Source: Mucilaginibacter_A sp964236465 (GTDB lineage Bacteria > Bacteroidota > Bacteroidia > Sphingobacteriales > Sphingobacteriaceae). From it: DNA of 64,000 bases. The notes below the pieces were generated by a model. That model saw only the letters and a list, made by a program, of their open reading frames with translations. It ran no database searches and had not been told where the DNA came from. The stretch spans positions 1-64,000 of the forward strand of contig CAXSBZ010000009.1 in NCBI GenBank assembly GCA_964236465.1. The letters are read 5' to 3'. Every line of letters starts with the position of its first letter. Within the stretch, counting starts at the first letter, position 1. This document shows positions 34,912-44,453 of this stretch, piece by piece. The translations under genes and the position numbers were made by a program.

Positions 34912-36321
34912 CTAATTATTTGCACTTTCCACTTGCTTGTTCTTCCGTTTGAACCACCAGTACATGGGCACGCCAGTAAGCATCAGAACCATACCCAAAG
35001 CCGCTTCGCGCGGGCGTGTAAAAAAAGTATTGATAAACAAGCCCGCGCAAAATAAAACCACAATGGCCGGAACCACCGGATAACCCCAAACTTTGTATGG
35101 CCGTTCGGCATCAGGCATTTTTTTCCGCAGAATAAAAACGCCCAGAGCGGTGGCTCCGTAATAAATAAAAACGGCAAACACGATCATGTCCGTCAGTTGA
35201 TCAAACGTGCCGGAAAGTACCAGCAAACAAGCCCAAACGCCTTGATAAATAAGCGAATTTACAGGTGCCTGCGCTTTGTTCAACTTGGCCACTTTCGGGA
35301 AAAACAGGCCTTCCTGCGCCATGGCAAAATATGGGCGCGCGCTGGCCAAAATTGTGGCGTGTGTGCAGCCAAGCGTGGTGATCAGCACTAAAACAGAAAT
35401 AAAAATGCCGCCGTTGCTTCCCCAAAAACTTTTTACAGCTTCGATAGCCGCAATCTGGTTGCCTGCCCGGTTTATTTTTTCTAAAGTGGCAATTGGCAAA
35501 ACCGACAAATAAGTCAGGTTGACCAGCAAATACAAAGCAATCACAATGAATACGCCTACTGCAATTCCTTTCGGTATATTCTGTTTGGCCTCCTTAACTT
35601 CTCCGCCCAAAAAACCGATGGCTGCCCAGCCCTGATAGCCCCAAAAAGCCGATAACATGGCGGTAAAAACAGCACTAACGGTAACCGGCAAATGGTTGGT
35701 AGTTTGCAGGTTTACACTTTGGGCGATGGATGCGTGCGAGCTGCTTAACCCAAAAAAGATGATGGTAAAAATACCTGTAAAAACCAGGATCAGGATCAAA
35801 TTACTTAGCCCGGCACCGGTTTTCACGCCGCGCGTATTGATCCAGGTGAGTAAAATAATGAGCAGAATGGCCGTAAGTTTAACGGAGAAATCAGCAAAAG
35901 GAAAAAATATGCCGGCAATACTGAACGTTTGTAAAGCCGGAAAAACAGCCGGTAAACGAAGCAGATTATTCAGCGATTGCGCAAACACATAAGCCAGCGA
36001 AGAAATAGCTGCCGTTTGGATTACGGTAAACAATGACCAGCCAAAAATAAATGCAAAAAACCGGTTGTATATTTTCTTGAAGTAAGCATATTCTCCACCG
36101 GTATCTGCCAGTAAGCCAGCAACTTCGGCATTGCTCAACGCACCAAACAGCGTAATGATGCCGCCCAGCAGCCAGGCCATGAGCACCCAGCCGGAAGAGT
36201 GCAGTTCGGCAGCCATCGGGGCCACTTTTTTGTACACGCCCGAACCAATGATGTTGGCAATTACCACCACAATTACGTAACGCAGGCCAAGTGTGCGGTT
36301 GAGTTTGGAAGCTGGATTCAT
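34912..36321 (-). CDS. APC-family amino-acid permease
   Basis: 469 residues with about 12 predicted membrane helices. N-terminal IANIIGSGVYKK is the conserved unwound helix-1 motif that binds the substrate backbone. Closest in feel to LAT/y+LAT-type exchangers. Ends in a basic cytoplasmic tail. An Lrp-type regulator lies directly upstream on the same strand, consistent with amino-acid control. Confidence 0.88.
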   Translation of the reverse strand: MNPASKLNRTLGLRYVIVVVIANIIGSGVYKKVAPMAAELHSSGWVLMAWLLGGIITLFGALSNAEVAGLLADTGGEYAYFKKIYNRFFAFIFGWSLFTVIQTAAISSLAYVFAQSLNNLLRLPAVFPALQTFSIAGIFFPFADFSVKLTAILLIILLTWINTRGVKTGAGLSNLILILVFTGIFTIIFFGLSSSHASIAQSVNLQTTNHLPVTVSAVFTAMLSAFWGYQGWAAIGFLGGEVKEAKQNIPKGIAVGVFIVIALYLLVNLTYLSVLPIATLEKINRAGNQIAAIEAVKSFWGSNGGIFISVLVLITTLGCTHATILASARPYFAMAQEGLFFPKVAKLNKAQAPVNSLIYQGVWACLLVLSGTFDQLTDMIVFAVFIYYGATALGVFILRKKMPDAERPYKVWGYPVVPAIVVLFCAGLFINTFFTRPREAALGMVLMLTGVPMYWWFKRKNKQVESANN

Positions 36322-36417
36322 GCAAATCGTTTAAGCTTTACAAGCTACTCATTTGATCGGCAAAAACAAAAAACCATTAGCTTTTCTGCAAAAAACTTTA
36401 CTTTAAATTATTGAATA

Positions 36418-36504
36418 ACACTTCTTTTATCGACTAATTTTCTTGTCATAACCAAAGGGAGAAACCTTCTTCAAAGCCGAATTTTTATACGATAAAAGAA
36501 GCAT
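36418..36504. repeat. Palindromic repeat pair, 87 bp
   Basis: ACACTTCTTTTA (36418-36429) and TAAAAGAAGCAT (36493-36504), between the Lrp stop and the permease start. It may end the Lrp transcript. Confidence 0.75.
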
Positions 36505-36524
36505 CAGCTCCTTCAGCAAAAAAC

Positions 36525-36995
36525 TTAATATTCCAGCGGTACGGTCGGTTCTTTTTTGTTGGTTGACATGATGATCATCGTCTGGAAAGTTTTTACAACC
36601 GTAATCCGGCTGAGTTTCTGCATAATCAGCTGCTCGTAGGCTTTAATATCTTTCACATACACTTTCAGCAAAAAATCACATTGGCCGGTTACGTGGTGGC
36701 ATTCTGTAATTTCCTTGATCTCCTGGATCTCTTCCAAAAAAGTTTGGATCGTGTTGTTTTGATGAAAATCCAGCGAAACCTGGATAAAAGTTTTGATGCC
36801 CAAACCCAGCTTTTCCTCATCCACCAAAGCGTGATAACTCAAAATATAACCTAAATTTTCGAGTTTGCGCACGCGCTCCAGCGTTGGTGCCGGCGAAAGG
36901 CCAATTTCGTTGGACAATTGCAAGTTGGTGATCCGGCCGTTCTGCTGCAATATTTTCAATATCTGCAAATCAATCTTATCTAATTCAATTGCCAT
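36525..36995 (-). CDS. Lrp/AsnC-family transcriptional regulator
   Basis: 156 residues. N-terminal helix-turn-helix (NGRITNLQLSNEIGLSPAP) and a C-terminal RAM ligand domain (CHHVTGQCDFLLKVYV). Typical Lrp length. Likely senses an amino acid and regulates the downstream permease, from which it is separated by a palindromic repeat. Divergent from the MntR-like gene. Confidence 0.9.
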   Translation of the reverse strand: MAIELDKIDLQILKILQQNGRITNLQLSNEIGLSPAPTLERVRKLENLGYILSYHALVDEEKLGLGIKTFIQVSLDFHQNNTIQTFLEEIQEIKEITECHHVTGQCDFLLKVYVKDIKAYEQLIMQKLSRITVVKTFQTMIIMSTNKKEPTVPLEY

Positions 36996-37106
36996 AAGGA
37001 TTTGTATAAGCTTTTCGGAACAAAAATATCTAAAATTTAGGAAGCAGCTTCAAACATAATTTGTTATTTTTAGGTTGATCTAAATAAATAATTAGGCTTT
37101 TCAAAA

Positions 37107-37769
37107 ATGGATACTTCTTTTACAGAGGAAAATTACTTAAAAGCAATTTATCATTTATCTGCGGAGAACAGCAAACCGGTGAATACCAACCAGATTGCTG
37201 CAGTTTTATGTACGAAAGCAGCTTCGGTTACGGATATGATCAAGAAGCTTTCGGCCAAAAACCTAATCGATTACGAGCGTTATCAAGGCGTTTCTCTAAC
37301 CGAAGCAGGGAAAATTATCGCGCTGAAAATTGTCCGCAAGCATCGTTTATGGGAGCTTTTTTTGGTGGAGAAGCTGGCTTTCGGCTGGGATGAAGTGCAC
37401 GAACTGGCTGAACAATTAGAGCATATCGAATCGTCAAAACTGATTGAACGGCTGGATGAATTTTTGGGATTTCCGGCCTTTGATCCGCATGGCGACCCGA
37501 TCCCGGACCAAAACGGACAAATTAAAAATACCCCAATAAAAACAGTATCGAACCTAAGTTTGGGTGATACCGCAACTATTTCCGGCGTGAAGGAACATTC
37601 TGCAACTTTCCTGCAATATTTAGAGAAAATGAACCTAACTATTGGCCGAAAAATTTGTGTCGAGGAAATCATCGCTTTTGATGAAACGGTTATCATCCGC
37701 TTAGAAAACAAAGAAAAAATTAACATCAGCAAAGAGGCTGCAAAAAATATTTTGATCAACCATGAATAA
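37107..37769 (+). CDS. DtxR/MntR-family metal-dependent regulator
   Basis: 220 residues. Winged-helix domain (EENYLKAIYHL...VTDMIKKLSAKNLIDYERYQGV), metal-binding dimerisation domain with RKHRLWELFL and ELAEQLEHIES, and a C-terminal SH3-like FeoA domain. It should repress manganese or iron uptake when metal is plentiful. It overlaps the following MntH gene by 8 bp, so Mn(II) is the likely signal. A variant 12-mer (37111-37122) forms codons 2-5 (DTSFT). Confidence 0.9.
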   Translation: MDTSFTEENYLKAIYHLSAENSKPVNTNQIAAVLCTKAASVTDMIKKLSAKNLIDYERYQGVSLTEAGKIIALKIVRKHRLWELFLVEKLAFGWDEVHELAEQLEHIESSKLIERLDEFLGFPAFDPHGDPIPDQNGQIKNTPIKTVSNLSLGDTATISGVKEHSATFLQYLEKMNLTIGRKICVEEIIAFDETVIIRLENKEKINISKEAAKNILINHE

Positions 37770-39630
37770 TAATGAATCGCTGGCCGAAGTCCATGGCTCG
37801 GTAAACACCGCCGGAAAAGTTGGCTGGAAAAGGATTTTATCTTTCCTCGGCCCGGCCTACATGGTAAGCGTGGGCTACATGGATCCCGGAAACTGGGCAA
37901 CCGATTTGGCCGCCGGCAGCCAGTTTGGCTACCGCCTGATTTGGGTGCTTCTTTTATCCAACTTAATTGCGCTTTTGTTGCAGGCACTGGCCACACGGCT
38001 GGGCATTGTGCAGGGTTTGGATTTGGCGCAGGCATCGCGGCAGCATTACCCGCGTTTTGTTAATTTTTGGCTGTTTATTTTGGCGCAGATTGCCATCATT
38101 GCCTGCGATTTGGCCGAAGTAATCGGGATGGCGATCGGTTTGCAGCTGCTGTTTCATTTGCCGCTGGTTTGGGGTGTTTCGGTCACACTTTTGGATACGA
38201 TTTTGCTGCTTTTTCTGCTGAATAAAGGGATGCGCCATCTGGAAGGTTTTATTATTTCGATGGTTTTTATCGTTGGCTTATCGTTTTTGGTGGAGATGTT
38301 TATTGTAGAACCTGACCTGAAACAAGTTGGTTTGGGGCTGATCCCGCAAAATTTGAACGGCAGCGCGCTGTATATTGCCATCGGAATCATCGGTGCCACG
38401 GTGATGCCGCACAATTTGTACCTGCATTCTTCACTGGTGCAAACCCGGAAAATTGAACGGACGGAAACAGGAATCCGCGAATCCATCAAAATGAATCTGA
38501 TCGATACCAGTGTAGCCCTCAATCTGGCGTTTTTTGTTAACACAGCGATCCTGATCCTGGCGGCGGCGGCGTTTTTCCGGAATGGTTTTCATCAGGTGGC
38601 CGAAATCCAGGATGCGCATAAATTGCTGCAGCATATTTTTGGTTCGCTTGCTCCTGCTTTGTTTGCCATTGCACTGATTGCTGCCGGACAAAGTTCGACC
38701 GTAACCGGCACGCTGGCCGGGCAAATTATCATGGAAGGCCACATCAACCTGCGCATCCAGCCCTGGCTGCGAAGAATGATTACGCGCTTGCTGGCCATTA
38801 TCCCTGCTTTTTTTACCATCATTTATTCCGGCGAACGTGCTTTGGGAAGTTTGCTGATTTTTAGTCAAGTGATATTGAGTTTGCAGCTGGGTTTTGCCGT
38901 GATCCCGCTAATCCATTTTACTTCCGACAAAGAAAAAATGGGCGTTTTTGTCAACAAATTATGGGTGAAAATCACGGCCTGGGCGATGGCTGTTTTAATT
39001 GTTGGCCTGAATGCAAAGTTAGTTGTGGAGCAAATTGCCGACTGGTCAAAAGCTTTTCCGCAGCATCAAACGCTTATTCATTTCACCACAATTCCTTTTG
39101 CTGTGGCCATTGCCATGCTTCTTTTATACGTCTTTTTTAAGCCGATATTTGTTGATGCCGAAAATCAGCATAGCCAGATTCCACATGGTTCGGCTTTGGA
39201 AATTGATACCCTAACACCGACAATTTTGAAACGGGTTGGGATTGCGGTAGATTTTTCCAGGCATGACCGCGATACCATCCGCCACGCGCTGATGCAGGGC
39301 GGCAAACAAGCTGATTATTACTTGGTTCACGTGGTAGAAACGGCGGCGGCAAACTATCACGGCGCGGCAGTAATGGATTTGGAAACCCAAAGCGACCGCG
39401 AGAACTTACAAAAATACCAGCAGCGGTTGACGGAATTGGGTTACAAATCGCATTACGATGTGGGCTACGGCAAAGTATCCGAAGCCATTGCCAGCGTGGT
39501 AAACGAAAAAAACCTGGAGCTACTGGTGATGGGCGCGCATGGCCATAAAGCTTTTAAAGATATTATCTTTGGCACCACGGTAGATTCCGTTCGGCACAAA
39601 ATCAAAGTGCCGGTACTGATTGTACAGTAA
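37762..39630 (+). CDS. mntH: NRAMP Mn2+/Fe2+ transporter fused to a universal stress domain
   Basis: 622 residues. The first ~450 form an NRAMP transporter with the metal-binding DPGN motif in helix 1 (GYMDPGNWATD) and MPHNLYLHS in helix 6. From about residue 485 a UspA domain follows (VGIAVDFSRHDRDT...LLVMGAHGHKAFKDI) in the cytoplasm, with a GxxG-type nucleotide loop. Manganese import coupled to ATP or stress sensing is an inference. Co-transcribed with the MntR-like regulator. Exact or near 12-mers at 37945-37956 and 39115-39126 lie in frame. Confidence 0.92.
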   Translation: MNNNESLAEVHGSVNTAGKVGWKRILSFLGPAYMVSVGYMDPGNWATDLAAGSQFGYRLIWVLLLSNLIALLLQALATRLGIVQGLDLAQASRQHYPRFVNFWLFILAQIAIIACDLAEVIGMAIGLQLLFHLPLVWGVSVTLLDTILLLFLLNKGMRHLEGFIISMVFIVGLSFLVEMFIVEPDLKQVGLGLIPQNLNGSALYIAIGIIGATVMPHNLYLHSSLVQTRKIERTETGIRESIKMNLIDTSVALNLAFFVNTAILILAAAAFFRNGFHQVAEIQDAHKLLQHIFGSLAPALFAIALIAAGQSSTVTGTLAGQIIMEGHINLRIQPWLRRMITRLLAIIPAFFTIIYSGERALGSLLIFSQVILSLQLGFAVIPLIHFTSDKEKMGVFVNKLWVKITAWAMAVLIVGLNAKLVVEQIADWSKAFPQHQTLIHFTTIPFAVAIAMLLLYVFFKPIFVDAENQHSQIPHGSALEIDTLTPTILKRVGIAVDFSRHDRDTIRHALMQGGKQADYYLVHVVETAAANYHGAAVMDLETQSDRENLQKYQQRLTELGYKSHYDVGYGKVSEAIASVVNEKNLELLVMGAHGHKAFKDIIFGTTVDSVRHKIKVPVLIVQ

Positions 39631-39641
39631 TTTTTAGGTGG

Positions 39642-39653
39642 TAAAAGAAGCAT
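39642..39653 (-). repeat. 12-mer after mntH
   Basis: TAAAAGAAGCAT preceded by TTTTTAGGTGG, 11 bp after the mntH stop and 26 bp before smpB. Confidence 0.8.
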
Positions 39654-39679
39654 TGGCAGATCAGGAAAGATCACTCAAC

Positions 39680-40138
39680 ATGAAAGAAGAAAAACAAGAC
39701 ATACACATCAAAAATAAAAGGGCTTATTTTGATTTTTTGATCGATGATAAATTTGTGGCGGGCATCAAACTTTTGGGCACCGAAATTAAATCGATCCGGC
39801 AGGGAAAAGCCAATCTCACAGATTCATTTTGCACATTTATCGATGGTAATTTGTACATCCGCAACCTGCATATTTCCGAATATACGCACGGCTCGTTTTA
39901 CAACCACGAAGCCAAACGCGACCGAATTTTGCTGTTGCAGAAAAAGGAACTGAAAAGGCTGAAATCCAGAACAGAAGAAAAAGGTTTTACCATCGTTCCG
40001 CTCACGATTTTTATCAGTGGACGTGGTTTTGCCAAAGTGGAAATCGGCCTCGCCCAAGGTAAAAAAACCTTTGATAAGCGAGAAACGATGAAAGAACGTG
40101 ATTCTAAAATCGAAATGGATCGGGTGATCAAAAGGTAA
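39680..40138 (+). CDS. smpB: SsrA-binding protein SmpB
   Basis: 152 residues. Binds tmRNA and brings it to stalled ribosomes. Hallmarks: KNKRAYFDFLI at the N-terminus, GTEIKSIRQGKANL, YTHGSFYNHEAKRDR, and the basic tail with KRETMKERD. I start at ATG 39680; the frame upstream runs through the repeat. The tmRNA gene is not in this window. Confidence 0.95.
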   Translation: MKEEKQDIHIKNKRAYFDFLIDDKFVAGIKLLGTEIKSIRQGKANLTDSFCTFIDGNLYIRNLHISEYTHGSFYNHEAKRDRILLLQKKELKRLKSRTEEKGFTIVPLTIFISGRGFAKVEIGLAQGKKTFDKRETMKERDSKIEMDRVIKR

Positions 40139-40186
40139 TTGAACGATTCGCCATATCTTTTAAAGATTTTAGGATTGATGATGTTA

Positions 40187-40198
40187 ATGCTTCTTTTA
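40187..40198 (+). repeat. 12-mer after smpB
   Basis: ATGCTTCTTTTA then TGCGATAAATTT, 48 bp past the smpB stop. It is the first of several repeats in the ~500 bp gap to the aminopeptidase gene, which holds no gene. Confidence 0.8.
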
Positions 40199-40356
40199 TG
40201 CGATAAATTTTGGTGTCCTATATTTTTGTTTTTGGCCAAAGCTTGTAGCTTTCAACTTTGTTTACGGCCCAAAAATTCATGGCAACTAAAACCCAATATC
40301 CATCTTGCCGGAACAAGCTAAATGGTTGCCCGGCCGGTAAAAAAACGCAAAACCAG

Positions 40357-40388
40357 GTGGCCAAATTGCCACGGCCTTTAGGCCGTGG
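40357..40388. repeat. REP-like double hairpin
   Basis: GTGGCCAAATTGCCAC overlaps CCACGGCCTTTAGGCCGTGG: two GC hairpins sharing a base. G+C is well above the surroundings. Its class is unknown. Confidence 0.65.
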
Positions 40389-40460
40389 ATTATAGTTGGG
40401 TTGGATATGGCTTTAGCCAAAATCGTTAAGAAAAAATCAAACAAGCACAAGGAAATAGCA

Positions 40461-40555
40461 ACGCTTCTTTTAGCACTATAAATTCTGTTTCTACATCCGG
40501 AACCAATTGCCAAAGCCTGAAAACTTGGTAAATTTTTAGGCAATAAAAGAAGCAT
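40461..40555. repeat. Palindromic repeat pair, 95 bp
   Basis: ACGCTTCTTTTA (40461-40472) and TAAAAGAAGCAT (40544-40555). The inner left flank (ACTATAAATTCTGTTT) matches the units at 1437 and 58130. Confidence 0.8.
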
Positions 40556-40636
40556 CGGATTAAGCTGGATGATTTTTAACAGCTTCTAAACCATTTTTTT
40601 TAATTAATTTGTATTATAATTTTGCAAGAAAAAAAT

Positions 40637-41395
40637 ATGTCTATTGAATCAGAGAGTGACCTTAATGGTATGCGCATAGCAAGCGAAGCTGTTGCGATAA
40701 CATTGAAAAGAATGAGAGAATATGCAAAACCAGGCATGAATACTTATGATTTAGACCAATACGGCTCTGCTATTTTGGAGTCTTTTGGTGCCAGATCAGC
40801 CCCTAAATTATGCTATAAGTTCCCCGGCTGCACCTGCATCTGCGTAAATCACGAAGCTGCACATGGGATACCGTCTAAAAAACGTATTTTACACGAAGGC
40901 GATTTGGTCAACATTGATGTTTCCGCGGAATTAAATGGTTTTTATTCAGATAACGGAGGTTCATTTGTTATCGGACAAGACATTCAGGCCCTTGCCCCAT
41001 TGGTGCAGGCATCAAAGGAAATTCTACATAAAGCCATTTATCAAATTAAGGGCGGAATAAAGATTAACGAGATCGGCCGTTTGATCGATAATGAAGCAAA
41101 AAAATTAGGTTTCAAGGTGATTAAAAACCTGTGCGGCCACGGCATCGGGCGTAAGCTGCATGAAGCACCAAGCTATGTTGCCAACTATCATGATCGCCAA
41201 AACTTGTCCCGGTTTAAAAAGAACTCGGTTGTGGCCATAGAAACTTTCATTTCAACCAAAGCCAACTACACCTCTCCTAACGGCGATGGCTGGACCGAAA
41301 TGACTAACGGATTTGTTGCCCAGCATGAACATACAATCATTGTAACCGATAAGGAACCTATTATCTTAACACATGAAAATGAAATTTGGAATTAA
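40637..41395 (+). CDS. map: Type I methionine aminopeptidase
   Basis: 252 residues. Removes the initiator methionine. The five metal ligands are in place: Asp in NIDVS, Asp in YSDNG, His in CGHGIGRKLHE, Glu in AIETF and Glu in QHEHT. No N-terminal extension. It is isolated from the ribosomal operon where map usually lies, so it may be a second copy. I start at ATG 40637 rather than the TTG 15 bases earlier. Confidence 0.92.
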   Translation: MSIESESDLNGMRIASEAVAITLKRMREYAKPGMNTYDLDQYGSAILESFGARSAPKLCYKFPGCTCICVNHEAAHGIPSKKRILHEGDLVNIDVSAELNGFYSDNGGSFVIGQDIQALAPLVQASKEILHKAIYQIKGGIKINEIGRLIDNEAKKLGFKVIKNLCGHGIGRKLHEAPSYVANYHDRQNLSRFKKNSVVAIETFISTKANYTSPNGDGWTEMTNGFVAQHEHTIIVTDKEPIILTHENEIWN

Positions 41396-41872
41396 CCGTA
41401 AGGGCAATATTACCGCAGGCTAACCAAGCAGCATTCAAGCTTTATTCTAAAAACTTTGATTCAGATGAAATAGCACGGAATCTTGTCCGGGAATGTTATT
41501 AAACCAACCAAATTTTATCACGACCTCGGCCAGGATCTTAAATTTTCCATTATAAGATTATCATTGAATAAAATTTAAAGGGCTTTTAGAGCTTGCTTAA
41601 AATTTGTTTAAGTTATTTTCGATGCTTCTTTTATCACCTAAAAAATAGCAAGAACTAAGTTTTTTTGATTGAGTTAGTTTGACGCAAATACCAATTTTTA
41701 TAGGGTAAAAGAAGCATTGACATTTTTTTGTATAAATTCAAACAAGCTTTTACATCCAAAAACAGAAGTGTAATTTTTTTGGTACAAAAAATTATTTGCA
41801 ATTAATTTTTAAATATATCTTTACAAAGAATTATAACCTATACCTATTTCTTCAAAGTTTCCGGCTTAAACA
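41396..41872. other. Gene-free gap of ~480 bp with one repeat
   Basis: Apart from the palindromic repeat at 41622-41717 I see no gene, RNA or clear promoter. The last 150 bp are very AT-rich and probably carry the promoter of the outer-membrane protein gene. Confidence 0.5.
41622..41717. repeat. Palindromic repeat pair, 96 bp
   Basis: ATGCTTCTTTTA (41622-41633) then TCACCTAAAAA; right arm CCAATTTTTATAGGG then TAAAAGAAGCAT (41706-41717). Degenerate outer arms (AGCTTGCTTAAAATTTG and AAATTCAAACAAGCTT) are also visible. Confidence 0.85.
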
Positions 41873-42823
41873 ATGAAATCACTTGTACTTTATTTTCGTG
41901 GTATTTGTGTTGCTATAACTTGTTTGATCGCCATCCCGCAAATCAGCCGTGCCCAAACCGATGCGGATGCGATCATGATTCCAAAAAACTATTTCTGCGG
42001 AGGGTTAATGTTTGGCAATTCCAGCTGGAAAAATTATTGGGAAGGTACTTTCAAGCGTGACAATTTGAACATTGGCACTTTAACTACCCATTCATATACT
42101 GCAATGGTAAATTATGGCCTAACAAAAAATATAAACTTGCTGGCTTCCGTGCCTTATATTACCACCAACGCTTCCGGCGGCACATTAGAAGGCTTAAAAG
42201 GTGTGCAGGATTTGCTGTTTACGCTGAAGTGGCGCGCATTAAGGGCCAATTTCGGAAGAGGAATGTTTAATTTATTTGCTATCGGAAGTGCCTCTTTGCC
42301 GCTTAGCAATTACCAGGCTGATTTTTTGCCTGTAGCAATCGGTTCCCAAAGTAAAAGTTTGATGTTCCGCTGCCTTTTGGATTATAAAGTAGGCAAATAT
42401 TTTGTAAGCGGATCAACGGAATTTATGCAGCGAAGCATCATCACCATAGATCGTTACGCTTATTACACCACCGAAATGCATTATACCAATCAGGTGGGGC
42501 TGCCCAATATGCAAAACTTTGCTTTGCGTACCGGTTACCGCAGCAACAGTTGGATTGCTGAAGCGGTGCTGGAAAACAATAACACTTTGGGCGGTTTTGA
42601 CATCCGCAAAAATGATATGCCTTTTGTAAGCAACAGGATGAACAGTACGATGGCCGGCGTCAACTTCAAATATAGTTCTGTTTGGTTAAAAGGCCTTGAA
42701 CTGACTGCGGGAGGCAACTATGTTTTGGCCGGAAGAAATGTTGGCCAAAGCACAACAGTTCATGGCGGTGCTTACTACCTGATGAATTTTTCTAAAAAAA
42801 GAAATAATCAATTGCCAAAATAA
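41873..42823 (+). CDS. Outer-membrane beta-barrel protein (transporter-like)
   Basis: 316 residues. Signal peptide to SRAQ, then an all-beta protein with repeated amphipathic strands (TAMVNYGLTKNINLLASVPYI) like the phenol/meta-pathway outer-membrane transporter group. Six bases separate it from the next gene, so the two act together. Ligand unknown. Confidence 0.7.
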   Translation: MKSLVLYFRGICVAITCLIAIPQISRAQTDADAIMIPKNYFCGGLMFGNSSWKNYWEGTFKRDNLNIGTLTTHSYTAMVNYGLTKNINLLASVPYITTNASGGTLEGLKGVQDLLFTLKWRALRANFGRGMFNLFAIGSASLPLSNYQADFLPVAIGSQSKSLMFRCLLDYKVGKYFVSGSTEFMQRSIITIDRYAYYTTEMHYTNQVGLPNMQNFALRTGYRSNSWIAEAVLENNNTLGGFDIRKNDMPFVSNRMNSTMAGVNFKYSSVWLKGLELTAGGNYVLAGRNVGQSTTVHGGAYYLMNFSKKRNNQLPK

Positions 42824-42828
42824 TATAT

Positions 42829-44379
42829 ATGAAAAAATATATACTTAACATAGTTCTGGTTTGTTTAATTGGAATAGGCTTCTTATCCTGCAATAAAAAC
42901 ATTACGGAAAACAACAAATTGTATCCGGCACTGGCACCTACAAAGCTTGATTTGAATGCCGATACCTGGAACCCTGTTTTAATTACCAGCACAAGTGCAT
43001 TTACAGTTGCTGCGCCTGATGCCATAACATCACCAGCCTATCAGGCTGATTTGAATGAGATCAAAGCACTTCAAAGCAATATAACCAGCAACCAGCAGGT
43101 GATTATAGATTATTGGAGTGCCGGTGCAGTATTGCGTTGGAACGAGATTTTGCGCGAATTGATAGCCAAACATAATTTGCCGCCGTACCAAAATGATGAT
43201 GGTTCTTATCCTGCGCCCAGCTCTGCCAACCCGTTTGCTTATCCGCAGTTTCCGTTTTCTAACCCACCTTATGCTGCCCGTGCCTATGCTTATGTAAGTG
43301 CTGCCCAGTATGATGCTTTGATTGCTGCCTGGCATTTCAAAAAACAGTATAACCGTGCTGCGCCTTACAAAAATGATGCGGCCGTAAAATCATTGATACC
43401 AAAATCAGATCTGCCATCTTATCCGAGTGAAGATGCGGTAGTTTCCGGTGCTGCGGTTGAAATGATGAAGTTATTGTTTCCGACAGAAATTGCCTACATC
43501 GAGCAAAAAGCTGCTGAACAAAAACAGTATTGTATGCTTAGCGGTGCCAACGTACGCGGCGAACTGGATGCCGGGGAAAGCTTGGGCAAGCAAGTTGCCA
43601 GTGTTTTTACAGCACGTGCCCGCGCAGACCGGGCCGGAAAAGCAATCGGTACACCAGCAATTTGGAAACAGCTGGAAGTACAAACTTTAGCTAAAAACGA
43701 GCAATGCTGGATCAGCTTAGAATTACCAAAAAGGCCGCCGATGCTTCCTTTGTTTTCCAAAGTTTTACCGTTTCTGTTTGATACGCTTACGGTGGTGTCG
43801 TTAAGGCCGCCTCCGCCTTATTCAACCAGTTCTGTAGAATTTAAAAATGAAACAGACGAGGTATTGTATTATAGTAAAAACCCAACCCGTGAGCGCGAGG
43901 CAATTGTTTCTTTTTGGGCGGATGGTGCCGGTACTTACACACCTGCCGGGCACTGGAATTATATTGCCGCCACCGAATTTGTAAAAGAGAATTACAGCGA
44001 AGTGCGCTGGGCACGCAATATGGCTTTGTTAAATATGGCGGAAATGGATGCTGCAATTGTTTGCTGGGATGCTAAATACTATTACTTTAACCCGCGGCCT
44101 TGCCAAGTAAACCCTGCTATCAAAACGCTAACCGGCGTACCAAACTTCCCTTCATACACCTCCGGCCACTCTAATTTTAGTTCTGCGGCAGCCACATTAT
44201 TAACTTATTTATTGCCCGACAGAGGAACGAAATTTACCGATATGGCCAAAGAAGCTGCGATGTCGCGCTTATATGCTGCCATTCATTATCGAAGCGATGT
44301 GGAAATGGGCATGATTACCGGTGCAAAAGTGGGGCAATTTGCTGTAAAAAGAGCACAAGCCGACGGCGCAGGAAATTAG
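42829..44379 (+). CDS. Vanadium haloperoxidase/PAP2-like lipoprotein
   Basis: 516 residues with a lipoprotein signal (lipobox GFLSC). The C-terminal third has the PAP2/vanadium-peroxidase active site: FNPRPCQVNPAIK, PSYTSGHSNFSSA with the catalytic histidine, and SRLYAAIHYRSDVEMG with the second histidine. It could be a phosphatase or a halide peroxidase at the cell surface. Pairs with the upstream barrel protein. Confidence 0.8.
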   Translation: MKKYILNIVLVCLIGIGFLSCNKNITENNKLYPALAPTKLDLNADTWNPVLITSTSAFTVAAPDAITSPAYQADLNEIKALQSNITSNQQVIIDYWSAGAVLRWNEILRELIAKHNLPPYQNDDGSYPAPSSANPFAYPQFPFSNPPYAARAYAYVSAAQYDALIAAWHFKKQYNRAAPYKNDAAVKSLIPKSDLPSYPSEDAVVSGAAVEMMKLLFPTEIAYIEQKAAEQKQYCMLSGANVRGELDAGESLGKQVASVFTARARADRAGKAIGTPAIWKQLEVQTLAKNEQCWISLELPKRPPMLPLFSKVLPFLFDTLTVVSLRPPPPYSTSSVEFKNETDEVLYYSKNPTREREAIVSFWADGAGTYTPAGHWNYIAATEFVKENYSEVRWARNMALLNMAEMDAAIVCWDAKYYYFNPRPCQVNPAIKTLTGVPNFPSYTSGHSNFSSAAATLLTYLLPDRGTKFTDMAKEAAMSRLYAAIHYRSDVEMGMITGAKVGQFAVKRAQADGAGN

Positions 44380-44427
44380 GAAGGTAAGGATGGTGGTTAA
44401 TGGTTTCTGGCTGATAGCTATTAGCTC

Positions 44428-44439
44428 ATGCTCCTTTTA
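44428..44439 (+). repeat. Variant 12-mer between convergent genes
   Basis: ATGCTCCTTTTA (one mismatch) midway between the haloperoxidase-like stop and the pcm stop. Confidence 0.55.
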
Positions 44440-44453
44440 TACTTAGGATTTGC

